A stretch of DNA of 64,000 bases from the NCBI RefSeq assembly GCF_002483205.1, contig NZ_DLHM01000004.1, positions 248,001 through 312,000 of the forward strand, given 5' to 3'. This document shows, piece by piece, positions 27,186 through 34,056 of this stretch; the first letter of the stretch is position 1; each line of letters starts with the position of its first letter. Origin of the DNA: Flavihumibacter sp. UBA7668 (GTDB lineage Bacteria > Bacteroidota > Bacteroidia > Chitinophagales > Chitinophagaceae). The notes under the pieces are model-generated. The model did not search any database, had not been told where the DNA came from, and saw nothing but the letters and a program-made list of their open reading frames with translations. The position numbers and the translations under genes are program-made.

Positions 27186-27488
27186 ATGAACGTTAACATT
27201 CAGACTGTACATTTTGATGCAGACATTAAGTTAGTGGAGTATGTAACCAACAAGCTGGAGAAGCTTTCCACTTTCCACGATCGAATCATCAAAGTGGATG
27301 TTTTTTTGAAATTAGACAATGTTGTACATCAGATCAAAGACAAAGTAGCAGAAATCCGAGTTCACGTACCTAAACACGACTTCTTTGTAAAAGCCAGTTC
27401 CAAATCATTTGAAGAGTCTTTTGACAGTGCTTTGGATTCCCTGGTTAACCAGATAAAAAGAAAAAAAGAAAAGCATTATGCAAGTTAA
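27186..27488 (+). CDS. hpf: Ribosome hibernation promoting factor (short HPF/RaiA)
   Basis: 100 residues. MNVNIQTVHFDADIKLVEYVTNKLEKLSTF leads into the beta-alpha-beta HPF/RaiA fold with HQIKDKVAEIRVHVPKHDFFVKA and SFEESFDSALDSLVNQIKRKK. It lacks the long-form C-terminal domain. It binds the 30S decoding region in stationary phase. It has its own terminator at 27498-27524. The 176-bp region upstream of it holds no other gene. Confidence 0.95.
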   Translation: MNVNIQTVHFDADIKLVEYVTNKLEKLSTFHDRIIKVDVFLKLDNVVHQIKDKVAEIRVHVPKHDFFVKASSKSFEESFDSALDSLVNQIKRKKEKHYAS

Positions 27489-27497
27489 ATTGCACTA

Positions 27498-27524
27498 AAG
27501 ACCTCCCCGGAGGTCTTTTTTTTT
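27498..27524 (+). terminator. Terminator after hpf
   Basis: AGACCTCC (27499-27506) pairs with GGAGGTCT (27509-27516) with a 2-base loop, then a run of about 9 T. Confidence 0.9.
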
Positions 27525-27584
27525 GCCTGAAAGCCAGTATTTAATGGCCTTTACGGTTTTTTTAAAAAAAATGATTTCAAAATT

Positions 27585-27613
27585 TTTGTATTTCTCAAAT
27601 TCTTTTACCTTTG
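27585..27613 (+). promoter_or_regulatory. Promoter of the tRNA-tuf operon
   Basis: TTTG (27585-27588), 17-bp spacer, TACCTTTG (27606-27613) match the Bacteroidota consensus 45 bp before the first tRNA. It would drive the Thr-Tyr-Gly-Thr tRNAs and tuf. Confidence 0.75.
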
Positions 27614-27658
27614 CCATCCCGTAAACAAAAAGGGGAAGTTCTTTTAAGCATTTCAATC

Positions 27659-27731
27659 GCCACTTTAGCTCAGCTGGTAGAGCAACTGATTTGTAATCAG
27701 TAGGTCGTTGGTTCGATTCCGACAAGTGGCT
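27659..27731 (+). tRNA. tRNA-Thr (anticodon TGT)
   Basis: 73-nt cloverleaf. Acceptor stem GCCACTT/AAGTGGC, anticodon arm CTGATTTGTAATCAG with TGT, T-arm GGTTCGATTCC, discriminator T. First gene of the tRNA-tuf operon. Confidence 0.97.
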
Positions 27732-27746
27732 CTTGTTTTTTCAAAC

Positions 27747-27829
27747 GGGCAGGTTCCAGAGCGGCCAAATGGGGCGGACTGTAAATCCGCTGTCTTTCGA
27801 CTTCAGAGGTTCGAATCCTCTCCTGCCCA
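27747..27829 (+). tRNA. tRNA-Tyr (anticodon GTA)
   Basis: 83-nt tRNA with long variable arm (class II), as expected for bacterial tRNA-Tyr. Acceptor stem GGGCAGG/CCTGCCC, anticodon arm CGGACTGTAAATCCG with GTA, discriminator A. Confidence 0.97.
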
Positions 27830-27913
27830 CCTTACTCATTAGGTTGTAGATCTGAATGAGTGTAGTTCTTTTCATTGGAATGATTTTTTTTCAGGCCGGG
27901 TCTGAAAAAATAA

Positions 27914-27986
27914 GCGGAAGTAGCTCAATTGGTAGAGCGATAGCCTTCCAAGCTATAGGTTGCGAGTTCGAGACTCGTCTTCCGCT
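27914..27986 (+). tRNA. tRNA-Gly (anticodon TCC)
   Basis: 73-nt cloverleaf. Acceptor stem GCGGAAG/CTTCCGC, anticodon arm ATAGCCTTCCAAGCTAT with TCC, discriminator T. Confidence 0.97.
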
Positions 27987-27997
27987 CTTTTCTTTCC

Positions 27998-28069
27998 GCC
28001 GTTGTAGCTCAGGGGTAGAGCACTTCCTTGGTAGGGAAGAGGTCGTGAGTTCGATTCTCACTAACGGCT
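27998..28069 (+). tRNA. tRNA-Thr (anticodon GGT)
   Basis: 72-nt cloverleaf. Acceptor stem GCCGTTG/TAACGGC (last pair G-T), anticodon arm CTTCCTTGGTAGGGAAG with GGT, discriminator T. The order Thr-Tyr-Gly-Thr-tuf is the same as thrU-tyrU-glyT-thrT-tufB in Escherichia coli. Confidence 0.97.
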
Positions 28070-28131
28070 CCACAGAGCCAACCGGTATGGAACGCAGGAA
28101 AATGTGAACAGAGCTGGTAGTTCTTGAAAAC

Positions 28132-28175
28132 AGGTGCAATTGCACCTTTATTTATAGGATGCCTCCGAATGGAGG
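28132..28175 (+). promoter_or_regulatory. Two hairpins in the tuf leader
   Basis: AGGTGCAATTGCACCT (28132-28147) is a 16-base perfect palindrome followed by TTTATTTAT. A second hairpin pairs CCTCC (28162-28166) with GGAGG (28171-28175). They lie between the last tRNA and the tuf start at 28214 and could act in processing or attenuation. That role is inference. Confidence 0.5.
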
Positions 28176-28213
28176 GTGGATTATTTAAAAACCACAACTT
28201 AAAAACAAATAAA

Positions 28214-29401
28214 ATGGCAAAAGAGACCTTTAAGAGGGAAAAGCCCCACGTTAACGTAGGTACTATTGGCCACGTTGACCACGGTAAAACCACTTTGACT
28301 GCCGCTATTACCAGCATTCTTGCTAGCAAAGGTTTGGCGACAGCGAAGAAGTATGATGAAATTGATGGAGCTCCTGAAGAAAAAGAGCGTGGTATCACCA
28401 TCAATACTGCACACGTTGAATATCAGACAGCAAACCGTCACTATGCTCACGTTGACTGTCCTGGTCACGCTGACTATGTGAAAAACATGATTACAGGTGC
28501 TGCTCAGATGGACGGTGCCATCCTGGTTGTGGCTGCTACCGATGGTCCAATGCCTCAAACTAAAGAACACATCCTTTTGGCTCGTCAGGTAGGCGTTCCT
28601 AAAATTGTTGTGTTCATGAATAAAGTTGACCTGGTTGACGACGCTGAATTGTTGGAACTGGTTGAAATGGAAATCCGTGATCTGCTGAGCTCTTATGGCT
28701 TTGACGGTGACAATACCCCAATCATTCAGGGTTCTGCAACTGGCGCGCTGGCTGGTGAAGACAAATGGGTTGCAAAAATCGACGAACTGATGGATGCTGT
28801 AGACAGCTACATTCCGCTCCCTCCTCGTCCGGTTGATATGCCATTCCTGATGTCTGTGGAAGACGTATTCTCTATCACTGGTCGTGGTACGGTTGCTACA
28901 GGTCGTATCGAGCGTGGTCGTATCAAAGTTGGTGAAGGTGTTGAAATCGTTGGTCTGATGGAAAAACCAATGACTTCTACTGTAACCGGCGTTGAAATGT
29001 TCAAAAAACTCCTCGATGAGGGTGAAGCTGGTGATAATGCCGGTCTGCTCCTCCGTGGTATTGAAAAGAAAGATATCCGTCGTGGTATGGTTATCTGTAA
29101 GCCTGGTTCAATCACTCCACACACTGAATTCCGTGGTGAAGTGTATGTACTGAGCAAAGAAGAAGGTGGACGTCACACTCCGTTCTTCAACAAGTACCGT
29201 CCTCAGTTCTACTTCCGTACTACGGATGTAACTGGTGAGTGTACATTGGCTGAAGGAACTGAAATGGTGATGCCTGGTGATAACACCAACCTGAAAGTTA
29301 CCCTGATCCAACCCATCGCGATGGAGAAAGGTCTGAAATTCGCTATCCGCGAAGGTGGCCGTACCGTAGGTGCTGGTCAGGTGACTGAGATCATTAAATA
29401 A
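28214..29401 (+). CDS. tuf: Elongation factor Tu
   Basis: 395 residues starting MAKETFKREKPHVNVGTIGHVDHGKTT; the longer frame from 28124 runs through the leader hairpins and is not real. G-domain motifs: GHVDHGKTT (P-loop), DCPGHADYVKNM, and NKVDLVDD (guanine specificity). Domains 2 and 3 follow (GRGTVATGRIERG, EMVMPGDN, KFAIREGGRTVGAGQV). It delivers aminoacyl-tRNA to the ribosome. Codon use is strongly biased, as expected for very high expression. A terminator follows at 29428. Confidence 0.98.
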   Translation: MAKETFKREKPHVNVGTIGHVDHGKTTLTAAITSILASKGLATAKKYDEIDGAPEEKERGITINTAHVEYQTANRHYAHVDCPGHADYVKNMITGAAQMDGAILVVAATDGPMPQTKEHILLARQVGVPKIVVFMNKVDLVDDAELLELVEMEIRDLLSSYGFDGDNTPIIQGSATGALAGEDKWVAKIDELMDAVDSYIPLPPRPVDMPFLMSVEDVFSITGRGTVATGRIERGRIKVGEGVEIVGLMEKPMTSTVTGVEMFKKLLDEGEAGDNAGLLLRGIEKKDIRRGMVICKPGSITPHTEFRGEVYVLSKEEGGRHTPFFNKYRPQFYFRTTDVTGECTLAEGTEMVMPGDNTNLKVTLIQPIAMEKGLKFAIREGGRTVGAGQVTEIIK

Positions 29402-29427
29402 GTTGATAGTCAACGAATAAAGTTGAA

Positions 29428-29472
29428 ATGGTCCCTTTGCGAGGTTTACCCGAACTAAGGGACCATTTTTTA
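29428..29472 (+). terminator. Terminator after tuf
   Basis: ATGGTCCCTT (29428-29437) pairs with AAGGGACCAT (29457-29466), followed by a T-run. The 19-base loop is long but the stem is perfect. Confidence 0.85.
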
Positions 29473-29655
29473 CTTATTAATATTTACTTTTGAGTTCGGG
29501 GTTAAAGTTTTTTGTGTCTGCTCTGGCCGTTAGTCTTTTTTTCTGAGTGATTGTATTGCACTTGCTAATTTTACTCTGTTGACTGATCTGATTTTATCAG
29601 AGCGTTTGGAATTGGACACTTTTAACTTTTTACTCTTTACTTTTGACTTTCTTAC
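29473..29655. repeat. Gene-free region with CTTTT heptad-like repeats before tRNA-Trp
   Basis: No gene is seen here. A small hairpin TCTGAT/ATCAGA lies at 29587-29601. From 29617 to 29650 there is a run of degenerate ACTTTTNN units (ACTTTTAACTTTTTACTCTTTACTTTTGACTTT, given in pieces of that type). A similar run precedes the rpoB promoter at 54361-54390. Confidence 0.55.
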
Positions 29656-29726
29656 ACGGGCATAGTTCAATGGTAGAATAGAGGTCTCCAAAACCTTTGA
29701 TACGGGTTCGAATCCTGTTGCCCGTG
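29656..29726 (+). tRNA. tRNA-Trp (anticodon CCA)
   Basis: 71-nt cloverleaf. Acceptor stem ACGGGCA/TGCCCGT, anticodon loop CTCCAAA with CCA, T-arm GGGTTCGAATCCTG, discriminator G. The 3' CCA is encoded at 29727-29729, unlike in the other tRNAs here. Position between tuf and secE is common in Bacteroidota. Confidence 0.97.
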
Positions 29727-29828
29727 CCACTTGATGGAAAATCAGTAACTTGCAAAAAAGCTCAATAGGCCACTACCTGTTGAGTTCTTTTGTTTCTGTG
29801 ATTGATTGTAAAAACGTAATCTTGTAGC

Positions 29829-30023
29829 ATGAATAAAGTAACGACCTATTTCGGCGAGTCCTACAAAGAGCTGATGGAAAAAGTGACCTGGCCAACCTGG
29901 GGACAGCTGCAGCAATCCACCCTGATTGTATTAGTGGCTACCATTCTGATTACTTTGGTAATCTGGTTAATGGACTTTGCCTCTAATTCTTTATTGAAAA
30001 TGATCTATTCATTCTTTGCATAA
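29829..30023 (+). CDS. secE: Protein translocase subunit SecE
   Basis: 64 residues with a single membrane segment (TLIVLVATILITLVIWLMDF) preceded by the amphipathic SYKELMEKVTWPTW typical of SecE. It clamps SecY in the inner membrane. The stop overlaps the nusG start as TAATG. Confidence 0.95.
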   Translation: MNKVTTYFGESYKELMEKVTWPTWGQLQQSTLIVLVATILITLVIWLMDFASNSLLKMIYSFFA

Positions 30024-30592
30024 TGGAAGAAACTATTGTAAACCAACAGGAGACTAAATGGTATGTTCTGCGTGTCGTTAGCGGCAAAGAACGTAAAGTG
30101 AAGGAATACCTGGATAAGGAAATCAGTCGCGGTGGATGGAGTGAAGTAGTTAAACAGGTTTTCCTGCCTGTGGAAAAAGTTTATAAAGTACAAAACGGGA
30201 AAAAAGTGATGCGTGAGCGGAACTATTATCCCGGGTATGTAATGATCGAAATCGTTGAAGGGAAATTAGGCGACGATCTTCGCGATACCATCAAAAATAC
30301 CAGCAATGTGATTCATTTCCTTGGTAAGGACAATCCGATTGCCCTTCGTAAAGCAGAAGTGAATAAAATGCTGGGTAAGATGGACGAGATGAGTGAAGCC
30401 GGTGGTATGAGCATGAGCGAACCATTTATCGTGGGTGAAACCATCAAAATTATTGAAGGTCCGTTTAACGATTTCAATGGTATCATCGAAGAAGTGAATG
30501 ATGAGAAGAAAAAGCTGAAAGTGACAGTGAAAATATTCGGTCGTTCAACTCCGGTAGAACTCAACTACATGCAGGTGGAAAAACTCTCCTGA
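30023..30592 (+). CDS. nusG: Transcription termination/antitermination protein NusG
   Basis: 189 residues. The NGN domain (WYVLRVVSGKERKVKEYL, NYYPGYVMIEI) is followed by the C-terminal KOW domain (GETIKIIEGPFNDFNGIIEEV). It binds RNA polymerase and couples it to ribosomes or Rho. Starts 1 bp into the secE stop; a terminator follows at 30614. Confidence 0.97.
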   Translation: MEETIVNQQETKWYVLRVVSGKERKVKEYLDKEISRGGWSEVVKQVFLPVEKVYKVQNGKKVMRERNYYPGYVMIEIVEGKLGDDLRDTIKNTSNVIHFLGKDNPIALRKAEVNKMLGKMDEMSEAGGMSMSEPFIVGETIKIIEGPFNDFNGIIEEVNDEKKKLKVTVKIFGRSTPVELNYMQVEKLS

Positions 30593-30613
30593 TTTGGATA
30601 AATTATTGTCTGA

Positions 30614-30640
30614 AAGTGCGTCCCAGGGCGCACTTTTTTG
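30614..30640 (+). terminator. Terminator after nusG
   Basis: AAGTGCG (30614-30620) pairs with CGCACTT (30629-30635) around an 8-base loop, followed by T-run. Its T-run overlaps the start of the rplK promoter. Confidence 0.75.
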
Positions 30641-30668
30641 TTTATTAGGAAAATTGTCCCTACCTTCG
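30637..30668 (+). promoter_or_regulatory. rplK operon promoter
   Basis: TTTG (30637-30640), 20-bp spacer, TACCTTCG (30661-30668): one mismatch to TAnnTTTG. It follows the nusG terminator, so rplKAJL has its own start and a leader of about 85 nt. Confidence 0.65.
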
Positions 30669-30707
30669 CGTCCCCAAGAATAGTTCTTTTTCGAATTGGA
30701 TTTGGGA

Positions 30708-30735
30708 GTCTGCCGTAGCTTCAGCGAACGCGGAC
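30708..30735. repeat. Imperfect REP-like palindrome in the rplK leader
   Basis: GTCTGC (30708-30713) pairs with GCGGAC (30730-30735), enclosing CGTAGCTTCAGCGAAC. The GC-rich, REP-like look contrasts with the AT-rich surroundings. I found no second copy in the window. Confidence 0.45.
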
Positions 30736-30759
30736 GCTAACACCAAAAAAAAGTTTAAC

Positions 30760-31203
30760 ATGGCAAAAGAAATCACTGGTTTCGTAAAGCTGCAGTGTAA
30801 AGGCGGACAAGCCAACCCTGCACCCCCCATTGGTCCAGCCCTCGGTTCTAAAGGTCTGAACATCATGGAGTTCTGTAAGCAGTTTAATGCAAGAACCCAG
30901 GATAAAATGGGTAAAGTACTCCCTGTGTTGATCACAGTGTACTCTGACAAGTCGTTCGACTTCGTTATTAAAACTCCTCCTGCATCGGTTCAACTGCTGG
31001 AAGCTGCCAAGCTGCAAAGTGGTTCCAAAGAACCCAATCGTTCAAAAGTTGGAAAAGTTACCTGGGCCCAGGTAGAAGCAATCGCAAAGGATAAAATGCC
31101 TGACCTAAACTGCTTCACCGTGGAAAGTGCCATGAAAATGGTAGCCGGTACAGCACGTAGCATGGGTATCACTGTAGATGGTGTTGCTCCATGGGAAAAT
31201 TAA
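30760..31203 (+). CDS. rplK: Large ribosomal subunit protein uL11
   Basis: 147 residues with the proline-rich N-terminus (CKGGQANPAPPIGPALGSKGLNIMEF) and the rRNA-binding C-terminal domain (KVGKVTWAQVEAIAKDKMPDLN, AMKMVAGTARSMGI). It forms the GTPase-associated centre with 23S rRNA. First gene of rplKAJL. Confidence 0.97.
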   Translation: MAKEITGFVKLQCKGGQANPAPPIGPALGSKGLNIMEFCKQFNARTQDKMGKVLPVLITVYSDKSFDFVIKTPPASVQLLEAAKLQSGSKEPNRSKVGKVTWAQVEAIAKDKMPDLNCFTVESAMKMVAGTARSMGITVDGVAPWEN

Positions 31204-31229
31204 TTGTGAAACACAAAAACTTTTGAGCA

Positions 31230-31922
31230 ATGGCTATCACTAAAAAAAGAAAAGCAGTTAACCCCAAGGTTGATTCCAATAAGATTTATTCACTAAAAGA
31301 AGCTTCTTCTCTGGTGAAAGAAGTAAATATCGCAAAGTTTGATGCTTCTGTAGATCTGCATATCCGTTTGGGTGTGGATCCTAAGAAAGCTGATCAGGCA
31401 GTACGCGGAACAGTTACCCTTCCACATGGAACCGGTAAAACAAAACGCGTTTTGGTTCTTTGTACCCCCGATAAAGAAGAGGCCGCAAAGAATGCAGGTG
31501 CAGACCATGTTGGCCTGGATGAATTTATTCAGAAAATTGAAAGCGGCTGGACAGATATCGATGTAATCATCGCTACTCCATCCGTAATGCCTAAAATTGG
31601 TAAACTGGGTAAAATCCTCGGACCGCGTAACCTGATGCCGAATCCTAAAACTGGTACCGTTACAAATGATGTTGCATCTGCTGTAAACGAAGTGAAGGGT
31701 GGTAAAATCGCATTTAAAGTGGATAAAGCCGGTATCGTTCATGCTTCAATCGGTCGTGTTAGTTTTGGTCCGGATAAAATTGCTGAAAACAGTCAGGAAC
31801 TGATCAGTGCAATTATCAAACTGAAACCTGCTACCGCTAAAGGAACCTACCTGAAAGGTGTTAGCATGGCTAGTACCATGAGTCCTGGTATTACCATTGA
31901 TACCAAAACATTTATTCACTAA
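31230..31922 (+). CDS. rplA: Large ribosomal subunit protein uL1
   Basis: 230 residues. KFDASVDLHIRLGVDPKKADQ, VRGTVTLPHGTGK, and LGKILGPRNLMPNPKTGTVT are uL1 signatures. It forms the L1 stalk and can bind its own mRNA as a repressor in other bacteria. 26 bp after rplK. Confidence 0.97.
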   Translation: MAITKKRKAVNPKVDSNKIYSLKEASSLVKEVNIAKFDASVDLHIRLGVDPKKADQAVRGTVTLPHGTGKTKRVLVLCTPDKEEAAKNAGADHVGLDEFIQKIESGWTDIDVIIATPSVMPKIGKLGKILGPRNLMPNPKTGTVTNDVASAVNEVKGGKIAFKVDKAGIVHASIGRVSFGPDKIAENSQELISAIIKLKPATAKGTYLKGVSMASTMSPGITIDTKTFIH

Positions 31923-31968
31923 TTCAAAAACCGTTCACCTGTAAAGGGTTGAAATAAATTTTTGCGGT

Positions 31969-32508
31969 ATGACTAAAGAACAAAAACAAGAAGTGATTGA
32001 ACTGCTGAAAGGCAAGTTCGAACAATATAATAACTTCTATATCACTGATACAGAAAGCCTGACTGTTGCACAGGTTACCAAGCTTCGCAGCGTATGCTTC
32101 AATAAGCAGGTAGAAATGAAAGTGGCAAAAAATACCCTGATTAAAAAAGCACTGGAATCTCTGGATGCTGAAAAATACAGCGGTGTTTATGATGCGCTGA
32201 ATAATGTAACTGCCCTGATGTTTTCAGAAAATCCAAAAGACCCCGCTTTGATCATCTCCGCTTTCCGCGCAGAAGCAAAAGGCGAACGTCCGGTTCTGAA
32301 AGCTGCTTTCATTAATGGTGATGTTTATATTGGCGACGACCAACTGAAAGCACTGACCAAAATCAAAACCAAAAATGAACTTATTGGTGAAGTTATTGGT
32401 CTTCTTCAATCTCCTGCACAGCGCGTTATTGCCGCTCTGTTGGAAAAAGCAAACAAAGAAGGTGGCGAACCAGCTGCAGCTCCTGTTGAAGCTGCTCCTG
32501 CTGAATAA
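31969..32508 (+). CDS. rplJ: Large ribosomal subunit protein uL10
   Basis: 179 residues. The globular N-terminal domain (KQEVIELLKGKFEQYNNFYI, VAKNTLIKKAL) is followed by the helical C-terminus that binds bL12 dimers, then an Ala/Pro-rich tail (GEPAAAPVEAAPAE). It anchors the stalk. A hairpin with T-run lies between it and rplL. Confidence 0.95.
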   Translation: MTKEQKQEVIELLKGKFEQYNNFYITDTESLTVAQVTKLRSVCFNKQVEMKVAKNTLIKKALESLDAEKYSGVYDALNNVTALMFSENPKDPALIISAFRAEAKGERPVLKAAFINGDVYIGDDQLKALTKIKTKNELIGEVIGLLQSPAQRVIAALLEKANKEGGEPAAAPVEAAPAE

Positions 32509-32521
32509 TCCCCAACAATAT

Positions 32522-32554
32522 TCCCCTGCCTGAGGGGAGCATTAGAATTTTTTT
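32522..32554 (+). promoter_or_regulatory. Intra-operon attenuator-like hairpin between rplJ and rplL
   Basis: TCCCCT (32522-32527) pairs with AGGGGA (32533-32538), followed 8 bases later by a run of seven T (to about 32554). A second stem, CCGTC (32562-32566) with GACGG (32586-32590), lies just before the rplL start at 32606. This could be a partial terminator or a processing site that sets the uL10:bL12 ratio; function is inferred. Confidence 0.5.
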
Positions 32555-32605
32555 AAAACCGCCGTCGGAGCATACAGGCTGTGAAGACGGTAAAAATCTA
32601 AACAA

Positions 32606-32977
32606 ATGGCAGACGTAAAATCTTTAGCCGAACAACTGGTTGGCCTTACTGTAAAAGAAGTACAGGAACTGGCTGATTTCCTTAAATCTGAATATGGTAT
32701 CGAACCTGCTGCTGCAGCAGTAGTAGTAGCTGCAGAAGGTCCTGGTGCCGCTGCTGCTGAAGAGAAAACAGCTTTCAACGTTATCCTGAAAAGCGGTGGT
32801 GCTTCTAAACTGAACGTAGTTAAAATAGTAAAAGACCTGACTGGTCTTGGACTGAAAGAAGCAAAAGAACTGGTTGACGGCGCTCCTAAAGCTATTAAAG
32901 AAGGTGTATCCAAAGCAGAAGCTGAAGATATCGCTAACAAGCTGAAAGAAGCTGGTGCTGATGTTGAAATCAACTAA
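32606..32977 (+). CDS. rplL: Large ribosomal subunit protein bL12 (L7/L12)
   Basis: 123 residues: N-terminal dimerisation domain (SLAEQLVGLTVKEVQELADFL), Ala/Gly-rich hinge (AAAAVVVAAEGPGAAAAEE), and C-terminal factor-binding domain (KLNVVKIVKDLTGLGLKEAKELV). It recruits translation GTPases. Followed by a strong terminator and not by rpoB, which is unusual. Confidence 0.97.
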   Translation: MADVKSLAEQLVGLTVKEVQELADFLKSEYGIEPAAAAVVVAAEGPGAAAAEEKTAFNVILKSGGASKLNVVKIVKDLTGLGLKEAKELVDGAPKAIKEGVSKAEAEDIANKLKEAGADVEIN

Positions 32978-33001
32978 TCAGCATCTAAGTTTATATAAAA
33001 G

Positions 33002-33032
33002 AGCTGTTCACATTAAGTGAGCAGCTTTTTTT
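33002..33032. terminator. Terminator ending the rplKAJL operon
   Basis: AGCTGTTCAC (33002-33011) pairs with GTGAGCAGCT (33017-33026) with one G-T pair, then seven T. A shorter T-run on the other strand allows it to also end the converging ketosynthase-like transcript, whose stop is at 33031-33033. Confidence 0.9.
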
Positions 33033-34056
33033 ATGCAGTTGTTTTCATTAAATACACCACATGCTGCTTTCCATAATACTGATTGTAAAAAAGGATATGT
33101 TTAATATTGTCCCGGCTTCCCTCTTTCAATAATAGGGATGGAAAAATCCTCTTCATTTCAGCCATTCTTGCAGCAGCCCAAATGCCAAAACCAGCGGCTG
33201 TATCAAATTCTCCGGAAAGATGTTTAAAGTGTATATGGTGTGTTGAGGAGGGCAGCTTATCTGCAACTAAATTATAATAATGATCATAGCGCTTATCATT
33301 GTTTCTGCCGGAAATAAATACATCTATATCATTCCAATCTATCTGGTGAGAGGAAAGCAATTCCTCCAGGCCCTGCCTGATTTGATTCTCCTCAGGCTCA
33401 AACCAGAGTTTTATATCCTCAATTGCCAATGCTGAACCATTCTTATCCTTCTCTGCATAAAAGAAAAAACAGCCTTCTCCTGAAACTGCTCCATTTTTCC
33501 AGAATCCAAGTTTCTCTTTAATGATATAATGTTCGTCGGTCATTTCTTCAAAAGCTCCAATCAGCGCATTTCCAATTGTATTATCACCAAATAATAGAGC
33601 TGCATCAAGCATCGCATGTTCCAGCGAAAAACCGCTGTGTACATAGGTTGTATTATACGAATTAACCTGATGGTGTAAACCAATTAATCCATTCAGAGAA
33701 TTATAGGTGGACTGAATAAAGGGAGATGGATTCAGGGTTCCTTCCTGAAATTCACGGATAGCATGCATGAATTTTTCGGTATCATGTAAACTACCCTTAC
33801 CCGTTCCTGTAAGAATGGCTTCCGGTTGTGAAATCCCCGCATCTTTAAGACATTCAATAGCCGTAACCAAACCAATTCGCGTTAGCCTGCTCATCCGCCT
33901 TAATTGCATGATGGTAAAATACTGCTGGTAGTTGGGTTCAATATAAACAAAACGATTGCCTGTAATAGACCTGATCTCCTTCGATAAATCATTCGAAGCA
34001 AAACTTTCCTGAGCACTTATCGCCCTGGCTGATCGGATATATAAGGGACTAATCAT
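33031..34056 (-). CDS. Ketosynthase-like protein without catalytic residues (chain-length-factor-like)
   Basis: About 341 residues from MISPLYIRSARA; the longer frame upstream overlaps the neighbouring KAS and is not family-like. It has the thiolase fold layout, but the Cys position is TYVHSGFSLEHAM (no ACSSSA), the first His region is FISGRNNDKR, and the second is KHLSGEFDTAAGFG in place of GHT. All three KAS catalytic residues are therefore lost. This is what chain-length factors in type II polyketide and aryl-polyene systems look like. It overlaps the active KAS gene by 8 bp, so a KAS/CLF heterodimer is likely. Confidence 0.75.
   Translation of the reverse strand: MISPLYIRSARAISAQESFASNDLSKEIRSITGNRFVYIEPNYQQYFTIMQLRRMSRLTRIGLVTAIECLKDAGISQPEAILTGTGKGSLHDTEKFMHAIREFQEGTLNPSPFIQSTYNSLNGLIGLHHQVNSYNTTYVHSGFSLEHAMLDAALLFGDNTIGNALIGAFEEMTDEHYIIKEKLGFWKNGAVSGEGCFFFYAEKDKNGSALAIEDIKLWFEPEENQIRQGLEELLSSHQIDWNDIDVFISGRNNDKRYDHYYNLVADKLPSSTHHIHFKHLSGEFDTAAGFGIWAAARMAEMKRIFPSLLLKEGSRDNIKHILFYNQYYGKQHVVYLMKTTA

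Noticed and set aside
27495..28404. Several minus-strand open frames over the tRNA cluster and tuf leader
   Set aside because: They lie opposite tRNA genes and hairpins and have no family resemblance.
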